Positions 7,921 to 15,586 of a DNA stretch of 50,822 nucleotides are shown one piece after another. How positions within the stretch are numbered: the first letter of the stretch is position 1; every line of letters begins with the position of its first letter. The notes below the pieces were generated by a model, which saw only the letters and a program-made list of their open reading frames with translations, was not told where the DNA came from and did not search any database. The position numbers and the translations under genes were made by a program. This DNA comes from CAZRIE01 sp964600075 (lineage in GTDB: Bacteria > Bacteroidota > Bacteroidia > Flavobacteriales > Flavobacteriaceae): positions 1 through 50,822 of the forward strand of contig CAZRIE010000015.1 of the NCBI GenBank assembly GCA_964600075.1. Reading direction: 5' to 3'.

Positions 7921-8718
7921 ATGAACGCACACGAAATAGACTACGATATTTACGGAGAAGAGATGCAATACGTCGAGATCGGGCTTGACCGGCAAGAAGC
8001 TGTGGTTGCCGAGGCCGGCAGTTTCATGATGATGGATTCCGATATTGAGATGGATACTATTTTTGGAGACGGCTCCAACAAAGAAACAAGCATATTGGGA
8101 AAGATTTTTTCCGCCGGGAAACGAATATTGACAGGAGAAGGCCTATTTATGACCGCATTTGTAAACATGGGTCAGGGCAAAAAGAAGGTCAGCTTTGCCT
8201 CGCCCTATCCTGGAAAAATATTGGCTATAGACCTCTCGGAAAAGAACGGGAAATTTATCTGTCAAAAAGATGCCTTTTTATGCGCCGCCAAGGGCGTTTC
8301 TGTAGGTATCGAGTTTTCAAAGAAATTAGGCAGAGGACTTTTCGGTGGCGAAGGTTTTATTATGCAAAAACTGGAAGGTGACGGAATGGTTTTCGTACAT
8401 GCGGGTGGTACCTTGGCCAAAAAAGTATTGGCACCCGGCGAAGTTTTGAAGGTTGATACAGGGTGTATTGTTGGTTTTAGCCAAACGATAGATTACGATA
8501 TCGAATTTGTCGGCGGCATAAAAAACACAGTTTTTGGTGGTGAGGGCCTATTTTTTGCTACTCTTCGCGGCCCAGGAACGGTCTACATACAATCGTTACC
8601 TTTTAGTCGATTGGCAGGTCGTGTACTTGCTTCGATTCCTAGAGGTGGGAAGGATAAAGGTGAAGGAAGCATTCTTGGTGCCTTAGGTGACATTGTTGAT
8701 GGGGATAATAGGTTTTAA
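7921..8718 (+). CDS. AIM24 / TIGR00266 family protein
   Basis: A 265-residue soluble protein with repeated beta-helical halves rich in Gly. It opens YDIYGEEMQYVEIGLDRQEAVVAEAGSFM in form (residues 8-36) and has GEGLFMTAFVN, GEGFIMQKLEGDGMVFVHAGGT and GEGLFFATLRGPGTVYIQSLP, the characteristic G-E-G-[LF] turns of TIGR00266. The family is widespread and related to mitochondrial AIM24; no enzyme activity is established. The gene ends close to the DUF2461 gene on the same strand and may be read together with it. Confidence 0.92.
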   Translation: MNAHEIDYDIYGEEMQYVEIGLDRQEAVVAEAGSFMMMDSDIEMDTIFGDGSNKETSILGKIFSAGKRILTGEGLFMTAFVNMGQGKKKVSFASPYPGKILAIDLSEKNGKFICQKDAFLCAAKGVSVGIEFSKKLGRGLFGGEGFIMQKLEGDGMVFVHAGGTLAKKVLAPGEVLKVDTGCIVGFSQTIDYDIEFVGGIKNTVFGGEGLFFATLRGPGTVYIQSLPFSRLAGRVLASIPRGGKDKGEGSILGALGDIVDGDNRF

Positions 8719-8801
8719 TGGACCCCCAATCATAAATCTCCTCCCCGAAGGAAGAGGGGACTTTTTCTATTTTCTAACGACTAAAGTCTATCGTCTTACG
8801 A

Positions 8802-9455
8802 ATGAACTTCAAAAACCAGATCGATTTCCTAAAAGAGCTTCAAGAGAACAACTCCAAAGAATGGATGGATGCCCATCGAAAATGGTATAAAGAAGTTCGT
8901 GACGATTATATTGCTTGGCTCGATAAAATGAACGTTGCTTTGGCTGCAATCGATGATGAATATTTTGATACCCCTGGTAAGAAGGGCATCAACCGAATCA
9001 ATAATAATCTGATGTTCCATCCGAACAAACCCATTTATAAAGATCATTTCGGAGCAGGATTGGATAAACGCCCAAATACAGGCGACTTCTATATTGAAAT
9101 CGGAATAGAACGATCGATAATGGCCGGTGGGTTCTGGCGACCTGACCCTAAAACTTTACGAAGCATTCGAGATGCCATTGATTATGATGGGGAGGAATTC
9201 AAAAAAGTCATCAATAAAAAATCGTTCAAAAAAATATTTGGAGAACTTTATGAGGATATAAAGTTGACAAATTCTCCAAAAGGCTTTTCTAACCACCACC
9301 CGCATATCGATTTGTTACGGAATAAGACATTTGCTGTCGCACATTCTTTTAACACTACGGCCGTATTGCAAAACAGTTTTGAAAAGAAAGTAATCAAGGT
9401 TTATCAAGAAATGCTTCCTTTTCGAAGATATTTGAACGAGGCGATAAGTGTTTGA
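8802..9455 (+). CDS. DUF2461 (TIGR02453) family protein
   Basis: A 217-residue cytosolic protein. LDFLKELxxNNxKEWMDAHRKWY-type opening (here FLKELQENNSKEWMDAHRKW), RINNNLMFHPNKPIYKDHFG, GFYIEI-like GDFYIEIGIERSIMAGGFW and the NSPKGFSNHHPHIDLLRNKTF-like block are diagnostic of TIGR02453. The function is not known. It follows the AIM24 gene by 83 bases. A weak GC-rich hairpin-like stretch (CTCCTCCCC with AGAGGGGA around 8738-8760) lies between them, so partial termination is possible. Confidence 0.9.
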   Translation: MNFKNQIDFLKELQENNSKEWMDAHRKWYKEVRDDYIAWLDKMNVALAAIDDEYFDTPGKKGINRINNNLMFHPNKPIYKDHFGAGLDKRPNTGDFYIEIGIERSIMAGGFWRPDPKTLRSIRDAIDYDGEEFKKVINKKSFKKIFGELYEDIKLTNSPKGFSNHHPHIDLLRNKTFAVAHSFNTTAVLQNSFEKKVIKVYQEMLPFRRYLNEAISV

Positions 9456-9573
9456 ATGTCTTTGAATACATCATTAATACACGTATTTTTGGGAAAGGTT
9501 TGGTTTATAACTATCGAAATAGCTAGTTTTGAATACATTTCTAATAAAATCTGTTCTACTTTAGTTTATCACA

Positions 9574-9981
9574 ATGAAATCAATAATAGATTCTCGGCTA
9601 CTCGTTTGGATTATAGATGACGACCTTGTTTCACTTTTTGCCACTAGATATGGCATTGAACAATGGGACACAACTTGTAAGGTCATCGATTTTGATAGCG
9701 GAGAAACCGCGTTGAAAGTATTTTCCGATACGGTTGAGGCAGGCGAAAAAGTTCCTGATATCATACTGTTGGATCTCGTTATGCCAACAATGAACGGATG
9801 GGAATTTTTGACCAGCTTCGAAACATTGCAAGTGGGTTCAAAAACAACCGATATTTATATACTTTCGGCCTTTACTAATTCAAAGGATCGAAAAAGGGCG
9901 GAAGGACATCCATCAGTAAAGGGGCATTTTGATAAACCAATTTCCAAAGAGGCACTGGACGGTGTTTTTCTGCGAAAATAA
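9574..9981 (+). CDS. Single-domain response regulator (receiver only)
   Basis: A 135-residue CheY-like receiver with no output domain. Acidic pocket DDD at 14-17, phospho-acceptor Asp67 in DIILLDLVMPTMNGWEF, Ser98 in YILSAF as the Thr/Ser switch, and Lys121 in FDKPIS are all present. Such stand-alone receivers act as phosphate shuttles or through protein contacts. No histidine kinase gene lies beside it, so its partner is elsewhere. It converges on the M81 peptidase gene with 14 bases between stop codons. Confidence 0.93.
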   Translation: MKSIIDSRLLVWIIDDDLVSLFATRYGIEQWDTTCKVIDFDSGETALKVFSDTVEAGEKVPDIILLDLVMPTMNGWEFLTSFETLQVGSKTTDIYILSAFTNSKDRKRAEGHPSVKGHFDKPISKEALDGVFLRK

Positions 9982-9995
9982 CTTCTCGAAAGGCT

Positions 9996-11549
9996 CTAGA
10001 GTCCGTTGGATAATGGTATGAATTTGGCCTTGAGCTCTGGATCTTTCATCTGTTTGTCCAAAGGGTACATGGGTCTTTTGATATTTTGATAGCCTAAACG
10101 CTCGAGGTCTTGATCAACTCCGCCAGGGGTGAGCGCCATAATCCAGTCAGCCCGCATATCATAGAGTTCAGGTACCAGATATCCGATTTTCACTACAACA
10201 ATATCTGTTTGTTCTGGGTTCAACCCTAAATCGGTAAAGTCGTTTTTATGGTGATAGGGTTTACGTTTTTTGGTCACTATAACATGAACGCTCCCAATTT
10301 TCACTACCACCTCGATCTCAGCATTCCTATCACCTTCCTTTATGGCCTCGATAGTACCCGATAATTTCAGGGGTGGTGCAAATCGATTGTCTACGGCCGC
10401 TCCAGCAAGTGCGTTTATTTTTCCTCCAACACCGATTTTTAGAGCTTCTTCAACAAATTCGGGCCCTGGTATGGAAGCGTAGATCAACGAAGGCCCACTG
10501 TCGGATTCAAATTCTGTTCGGCTCAATATTTCCTGCAATGTCCATGTGACGTCCCCCGCGCCCCCTGCAGTAGGGTTATCGCCCATATCACTAATCATAA
10601 AAGGTCTCTTGTTACTTGCTATGGCCATATCAAGACTTTCCTTCAGCTCAGCAGTAGGAGCCACGAATTCGAATTTCTTGCGAACGTCCCAAAAAGCCTG
10701 AGCCAACTTTTCGGCCCCTATTGTTACCTTTTCTTTGTCATCGCCAGTAACCATCACCACGGCACGGTTTCGTGGTTCATCGGCCCATGCATATCCGATC
10801 CAGATAGCGGCATCGATAACCCCTTCTTGATTAGCGACGGCAGGCACTTTTGCATAGAGACTTTTCCCCGGTTCGATGCGCGTGCTTGTTTTTTCGCCAG
10901 GTAGTAGAATGGGTACTGGAATGTAGGCCTTATATGCCGGTCTTCCCTTTCCGTTTTCTAAGCGCTCCAAAAGATTATCAATAGCCCGCTTTTTTGATTC
11001 TAGTGCATCTTCGTGCGGCGCCATTCGATAACAGGTAATCAAATCGCTATGCGCTGCCAAGCGTTCGGATACATTACCATGCAAATCCATGGATGTTGAA
11101 ATTAACACATCGGTGCCAATGACCTCTCGAATGCGTTCGATCAGGTCTCCTTCGGCATCTTCAAGTCCGACCACACTCATTGCTCCATGAATATCAAAAA
11201 ATAGTCCATCATACGAACCGTTCTTTTTGAGCATTTTTAGTGTCTTTCCTACCATTGACTCATAGGCCTCACGGGTGACGATTCCACCCGGTAAGGATTT
11301 CCCCAGTAGTGTAGGTACCCAATTGGCTCTTTTTCGAATAGAGGAACCCTCGGTAAAAAATGGATAGCGCGCGAAAATGGAATCACCGATTCGGGCATGA
11401 AAAGCTTCTTCATGGGTTTGTGCCGGAGAAAAGGTACTAGACTCGATTCCGATACCGGCTATGGCTATTTTTGGAAGTTCTTTAGTCTGGCCAAAAACAA
11501 TAGCCATACAAAGATGCGCAAATGCAATACTTAAAAGTTTCTTTTTCAT
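9996..11549 (-). CDS. Secreted M81 family metallopeptidase (MlrC-like)
   Basis: A 517-residue protein with a Sec signal peptide (MKKKLLSIAFAHLCMAIVFGQ). The N-terminal half matches the MlrC/M81 family: GIGIESSTFSP, FDIHGAMSVVG, TSMDLHGNVSERLAAHSDLITCYRMAPHEDALES in successive blocks. The C-terminal half has SDMGDNPTAGGAGDVT, also typical of MlrC. The Asp and His residues of these blocks are the expected zinc ligands. MlrC was described as the last enzyme of microcystin breakdown, but most homologues act on unknown peptides or amides. Monocistronic; a periplasmic location is predicted by the leader. Confidence 0.9.
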   Translation of the reverse strand: MKKKLLSIAFAHLCMAIVFGQTKELPKIAIAGIGIESSTFSPAQTHEEAFHARIGDSIFARYPFFTEGSSIRKRANWVPTLLGKSLPGGIVTREAYESMVGKTLKMLKKNGSYDGLFFDIHGAMSVVGLEDAEGDLIERIREVIGTDVLISTSMDLHGNVSERLAAHSDLITCYRMAPHEDALESKKRAIDNLLERLENGKGRPAYKAYIPVPILLPGEKTSTRIEPGKSLYAKVPAVANQEGVIDAAIWIGYAWADEPRNRAVVMVTGDDKEKVTIGAEKLAQAFWDVRKKFEFVAPTAELKESLDMAIASNKRPFMISDMGDNPTAGGAGDVTWTLQEILSRTEFESDSGPSLIYASIPGPEFVEEALKIGVGGKINALAGAAVDNRFAPPLKLSGTIEAIKEGDRNAEIEVVVKIGSVHVIVTKKRKPYHHKNDFTDLGLNPEQTDIVVVKIGYLVPELYDMRADWIMALTPGGVDQDLERLGYQNIKRPMYPLDKQMKDPELKAKFIPLSNGL

Positions 11550-11709
11550 AATACCGTTTCTGAATCAATACTAAATATACTGATGCATCAGACAACTACC
11601 AAAGAGATATAGCTTCTTTATACGATTTTTGCTAAATGTATTTTTAAAAGGGCTGAGTTTAGGGAAACTATAATTACATATCTTTAAAATTCTTTATAAA
11701 TGACACGAT

Positions 11710-12291
11710 TTGAAAAACGGCGAAATCAAAAATATTAAGAAAAAGGTGTTATCCGACAATTGGTACACACTCAATAAATTCACCTATGAGTACCATAGAG
11801 AAGATGGCTCTTGGGAGGCCCAGGAACGTGAGGCCTATGATCGGGGGAATGGTGCGGCTATTCTATTGTACAATAGGGAGAAAGGTACTGTGGTACTGAC
11901 CCGACAGTTCCGTATGCCCACCTATGTCAACGGTAACGGAGACGGTATGATGATAGAGGCTTGCGCCGGACTCTTGAATGGAAACAACCCCGAAGACTGT
12001 ATCAAAAAAGAAGTGGAAGAAGAAACAGGCTACCAGATCGATAACGTGCAAAAGGTTTTTGAATCATATATGTCGCCCGGTTCGGTCACCGAAATCCTCC
12101 ATTTTTTTATCGGCGCCTATGAAGAAAAAATGAAAATAGGGGAAGGAGGAGGAGCTCATGATGAGACCGAAAACATAGAGGTACTAGAGTTCAGCTTTGA
12201 TGAGGCAATGAACATGCTAAAGAGTGGCGAAATCAGGGATGCGAAGACCATTCTATTGTTGCAGTATGCAAAAATCAATAAATTGATTTGA
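11710..12291 (+). CDS. nudK: NUDIX hydrolase, GDP-mannose pyrophosphatase type
   Basis: A 193-residue NUDIX enzyme. The Nudix box is present as GLLNGNNPEDCIKKEVEEET followed by Gly, with REExEE represented by KEVEEE, and ITRQFR-like VVLTRQFRMPTYVNG precedes it. YMSPGSVTEILHFFIG after the box is typical of NudK, which splits GDP-mannose and related sugar nucleotides to sugar phosphate and NMP. The start is a TTG at 11710 because no in-frame ATG lies near; the ATG at 11699 is in another frame. It converges on dacB through a shared terminator-like hairpin. The subfamily call is good, the true substrate is unproven. Confidence 0.88.
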   Translation: MKNGEIKNIKKKVLSDNWYTLNKFTYEYHREDGSWEAQEREAYDRGNGAAILLYNREKGTVVLTRQFRMPTYVNGNGDGMMIEACAGLLNGNNPEDCIKKEVEEETGYQIDNVQKVFESYMSPGSVTEILHFFIGAYEEKMKIGEGGGAHDETENIEVLEFSFDEAMNMLKSGEIRDAKTILLLQYAKINKLI

Positions 12292-12312
12292 AAATTTTTA
12301 AAGGCAAACTCT

Positions 12313-12351
12313 AAATTCCATAGCCCCGAACCGCCTTTAGGTTTGGAATTT
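12313..12351. terminator. Candidate bidirectional terminator between nudK and dacB
   Basis: AAATTCCA at 12313-12320 pairs perfectly with TGGAATTT at 12344-12351, with an inner AACC/GGTT pair directly against the outer arm on one side. It sits in the 80-base gap between two converging genes and is flanked by T-rich DNA on the nudK side. Confidence 0.5.
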
Positions 12352-12371
12352 GTTTATTGAAATCTTGTATC

Positions 12372-13640
12372 CTAATAGGTGTCTCTTACAAATTCAAGAA
12401 CCCTCTGCATATTTTTCTTTACTTCCGCTGAAGGATGTCGAAAATGGTTGTTCATAAAACTAAAGACCAGCGTCTTGCCTGATTTTGTAATAAGGTAACC
12501 GCTAAGACAATAATTATTGCCTAGACTTCCTGATTTAGCATAGATGTATGGTTTCGACCTTCCATCGTACCAATTTTCCAAAGTGCCCGAAACTCCTCCT
12601 GCTGGAAAGAGATTGAAAAGACGTTCTCGCTCAATTTCTCGATACATCTTATGAAGTACATAAACAATCGACTCGGGCGTGAACAGATTGTATCTAGAAA
12701 GTCCGGATCCATCGACCCATCTCGGTTCCTGATTCAGATCTGAAAGGTGATTTTCCAAGACATAATTTCTTGACTTTTCGCTGCTAAGGGTATCCGATAG
12801 GGTAGAGGAGGCTAATATCAATAGTTGTTCCGATAGAAAATTATCGCTCTCGACCATCATCCTCTTGTACATAGAATCTGATGGTATGCTGTACAGCACG
12901 GTTTTCTTACCCTCCGGTATGTTCTTGGTCAAGGTTATTTTTTTATCTAATTCACGCTCCAGTAAGTTCTTGGTCAAAATGGCATCGGTCCTATAAGGAA
13001 TTTCGACGGTATCTTGCCGCGATTTGGCGTAGTAGAATATATTTTTATCGGGTTCCCGATTTTTCGAAAAATCGATAGTAACGACACTATCGGTAAAATA
13101 AGAAGGCTGCACGTGTAAGGTATTTGAATTATGGAGGGTGACCACGTTACCGTATAGGGGGAAAGCGGTTCTTTCGGGTTGGTAGTAGTATTGGTAGTCG
13201 CCCCATGACCAGCCTGGCCCGAATTTATCATCTTGAAAATTATTCAAACCTAGCGCGATGTTTTGATGGTCGCTTAAAAATTGTTGAACCGTACTATCCT
13301 TAAAGTACGAATGTAAAAATGAAGGGTCTCCCGTACCTTCCACGAAGATCGTATCGTTCTTAGTACTATACTTCAAGGCCGGAATGCTATCTGGCAATAA
13401 TTGCATAGCGGCGTACAAAGTAAAAATTTTAGTATTACTGGCCGGAGTGAAATATTTGTTACTGTTATGGGCGTAGAGTGTATCTTTCGATTCGGGATCT
13501 AGCAATAAAAACCCAGTAAACTGGTTATCGTAAAATGCAGAGGCAAAGGTGTTTTGTGCCGTTTTTCGAATGTTTTTTTTAGCGGTCGCGCATCCTATTA
13601 AAAGAATACCGATAAATAGAATTGTCAATGTTTTCTTCAT
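12372..13640 (-). CDS. dacB: D-alanyl-D-alanine carboxypeptidase/endopeptidase lipoprotein (PBP4, S13 family)
   Basis: A 422-residue low-molecular-weight penicillin-binding protein. The lipobox LLIGC puts Cys17 at the mature N-terminus, so it is membrane anchored. The three catalytic motifs are present: SxxK as Ser68-Asn-Thr-Lys71 in FTPASNTKIFTLYAA, SxN as SDNFLSEQLL, and KSG in YAKSGSLGNNYC. It trims or cleaves peptidoglycan cross-links. It is slightly shorter than E. coli DacB (477), as is usual in Bacteroidetes. Monocistronic and divergent from the 65-residue gene. Confidence 0.93.
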   Translation of the reverse strand: MKKTLTILFIGILLIGCATAKKNIRKTAQNTFASAFYDNQFTGFLLLDPESKDTLYAHNSNKYFTPASNTKIFTLYAAMQLLPDSIPALKYSTKNDTIFVEGTGDPSFLHSYFKDSTVQQFLSDHQNIALGLNNFQDDKFGPGWSWGDYQYYYQPERTAFPLYGNVVTLHNSNTLHVQPSYFTDSVVTIDFSKNREPDKNIFYYAKSRQDTVEIPYRTDAILTKNLLERELDKKITLTKNIPEGKKTVLYSIPSDSMYKRMMVESDNFLSEQLLILASSTLSDTLSSEKSRNYVLENHLSDLNQEPRWVDGSGLSRYNLFTPESIVYVLHKMYREIERERLFNLFPAGGVSGTLENWYDGRSKPYIYAKSGSLGNNYCLSGYLITKSGKTLVFSFMNNHFRHPSAEVKKNMQRVLEFVRDTY

Positions 13641-13792
13641 GTAAATTCGCGTGTATCAGCCCGTAATCAGGGTATTTAACAAGAAATTAGCTAACTTTTA
13701 ACAACAGAGTTGCAATATAGTAAATGCTTTAATGTTTAACTTTATAGGGGAGAATTACCTCTAAAACAACTAATTATTAAACAAAACGAAAT

Positions 13793-13990
13793 ATGGCTAG
13801 AGCAATGCTTGAGTACTCGAAAACGGTACTTAAAAAAGTTAGTTTTGACTCAAAACTGTTTTTAAAAGAACTTAAAAAAGCAGTTTTGCGACTGCTCCCC
13901 GAAGAAATCGAAGAACTTAAACTCTGGTTACAACAATTCATAACGGACAAACCGGAACTTCAACAAAGTCTTATTTTTTTAAAAGCATAA
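13793..13990 (+). CDS. Small helical conserved protein, 65 residues
   Basis: Starts MARAMLEYSKTVLKKVSFD and continues as amphipathic helices with alternating Lys and Glu (KELKKAVLRLLPEEIEELKLWL). No signal peptide or membrane segment. I recall similar short proteins with the same MARAMLEYxKTVLxKVSFD opening in other Flavobacteriaceae, so I consider it a real conserved gene, but no function is known. It is preceded by an AT-rich leader, stands alone, and is followed by a GCCCT/AGGGC hairpin. Confidence 0.8.
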   Translation: MARAMLEYSKTVLKKVSFDSKLFLKELKKAVLRLLPEEIEELKLWLQQFITDKPELQQSLIFLKA

Positions 13991-13996
13991 TCTAAA

Positions 13997-14019
13997 GCCC
14001 TTTCAACATCAGAGAGGGC
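13997..14019. terminator. Candidate terminator between the 65-aa gene and oxyR
   Basis: GCCCT at 13997-14001 pairs with AGGGC at 14015-14019; the stem can be lengthened to seven with one mismatch. It lies between converging stop codons and is followed by a T-rich run. Confidence 0.45.
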
Positions 14020-14037
14020 ATTTGAATTTCAAGTTTA

Positions 14038-14973
14038 TTAATTTATGGGGCTGATTATTTTCACATCCTGAAAGGCAATAGCACCTCTTACGATTCCGGC
14101 AATAACATCTCGCAACGCATCGGTTATCTGTATTTTAAGTTCACTCTTATGATAGATGAGACTAACTTCCCTTGCCGGTGATGGATTTTCGAAATACTTT
14201 AGGTTCTTGCTTTTTTTGTCATCGAGTTCCAACGTATTGAGAAAAGGCAAAAGGGTCATGCCTAGATCTTCATCGGCCAAATTTACTAGCGTTTCAAAAC
14301 TACCGCTCTGCAGACGAAAGTGTTCTTCTTCAAAATTTCTAGGCGCTTTGCATAGATTTATAACGCCGTCCCTAAAGCAATGTCCGTCTTGGAGTAAAAG
14401 CACATCACTGATATCGAGGTCTTCGGGTTTCAATTTATCAGCTTTACCCAATCTGTGATTTTTGGGCACATAACCCACGAAAGGCTCATAGTATAAAGGT
14501 CTTTCCTTAATGAATTCTATTTCCAAGGGCGTAGCTGCTATGGCTGCATCTAGGTGGCCATCTTGAATATTTCGGATAAGATTTTCAGTGCTTTGCTCCT
14601 TAATAATGAGATTGACTTTGGGGTATTTGTTGATAAAAGTCTTTAAGAACATAGGTAGCAGTGTAGGCATTACTGTTGGGATGATACCTAAGGTAAAATC
14701 TCCACCGATAAATCCTTTTTCCTGATCCACGATATCCTTTATCCGATTGGCTTCGTTGACGATATTTTTGGCCTGTGCCACTATTTTTTTACCAACCTCG
14801 GTAACGGCAATAGGTTTCTTGCTGCGATCAAAAAGCAGGATATCCAATTCATCCTCGAGTTTTTGTACCTGCATGCTCAGTGTAGGCTGGGTCACAAAGC
14901 TTTTTTCTGCTGCCAAAGTGAAATTTTGGTATTCTGCAACAGCTAGAACATACTGTAATTGCGTAATGGTCAT
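14038..14973 (-). CDS. oxyR: OxyR, LysR-type peroxide-sensing transcription activator
   Basis: Counting from ATG 14973 (an upstream TTG at 14979 is not needed) gives 311 residues. The N-terminal LysR helix-turn-helix reads MTITQLQYVLAVAEYQNF and TQPTLSMQVQKLEDEL. In the effector domain GHCFRDGVINLC places Cys199 and Cys208 exactly as in E. coli OxyR, the pair that forms the regulatory disulfide on H2O2 exposure. It is divergent from dps with a 105-base shared region, a conserved arrangement in which OxyR controls dps. No operator could be defined by eye. Confidence 0.95.
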   Translation of the reverse strand: MTITQLQYVLAVAEYQNFTLAAEKSFVTQPTLSMQVQKLEDELDILLFDRSKKPIAVTEVGKKIVAQAKNIVNEANRIKDIVDQEKGFIGGDFTLGIIPTVMPTLLPMFLKTFINKYPKVNLIIKEQSTENLIRNIQDGHLDAAIAATPLEIEFIKERPLYYEPFVGYVPKNHRLGKADKLKPEDLDISDVLLLQDGHCFRDGVINLCKAPRNFEEEHFRLQSGSFETLVNLADEDLGMTLLPFLNTLELDDKKSKNLKYFENPSPAREVSLIYHKSELKIQITDALRDVIAGIVRGAIAFQDVKIISPIN

Positions 14974-15078
14974 GAACAATAATTTAGGAGTATAAAATTA
15001 TAAAAACTATCGATAAAATCTATGTGAAATTCATTTAATATTTGATAATTTTATACTGAATTTAAAATAGTAATTATC

Positions 15079-15558
15079 ATGAAACTAAATAGCATTGGTC
15101 TTAGTGCAGATAAATCACAAGAGTTAAGTGCCGATTTGAATTCGTTGTTGGCGAATTTTCAAACGTATTATCAGAATTTAAGAGGAATTCATTGGAATAT
15201 TAAAGGGAAACGATTTTTTGAACTGCACCCGAAATTCGAAGAGCTCTATAATGATGCCAACCTTAAGGTAGATGAGATAGCCGAAAGAGTATTGACTTTA
15301 GGAGGAGTACCCGAACATACATTTAAAGATTATATCGAAAGCTCAAAAGTACCAGTAGGTAAGAACGTTACCAAAGACGATGAGGCCATACGTCTAATCG
15401 TTGATTCTTTGACCGTATTATTGGTCATTGAAAGAAAGATATTAGATGCTTCAGCTGAAGCCAACGATGAAGGTACAAATAGTATGATGAGCGGTTTTAT
15501 TACTGAACAGGAAAAAACGGTTTGGATGATGAAAGCTTGGTTGGCTGAGGAGATATAG
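15079..15558 (+). CDS. dps: Dps-family miniferritin
   Basis: A 159-residue Dps protein that forms a dodecameric shell, oxidises Fe(II) with H2O2 and protects DNA. Ferroxidase ligands fit the Listeria Dps spacing: His38, His50, Glu54, Asp65 and Glu69 (GIHWNIKG, FELHPKFEELY, NLKVDEIAER). There is no long Lys-rich N-tail, so shell function is more likely than DNA binding. Divergently placed next to oxyR, its likely regulator. The last 55-60 bases are closely copied at 27250-27307 in a decayed fragment. Confidence 0.95.
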   Translation: MKLNSIGLSADKSQELSADLNSLLANFQTYYQNLRGIHWNIKGKRFFELHPKFEELYNDANLKVDEIAERVLTLGGVPEHTFKDYIESSKVPVGKNVTKDDEAIRLIVDSLTVLLVIERKILDASAEANDEGTNSMMSGFITEQEKTVWMMKAWLAEEI

Positions 15559-15586
15559 GCTATGTGTTATGAATTTACATATGCGA

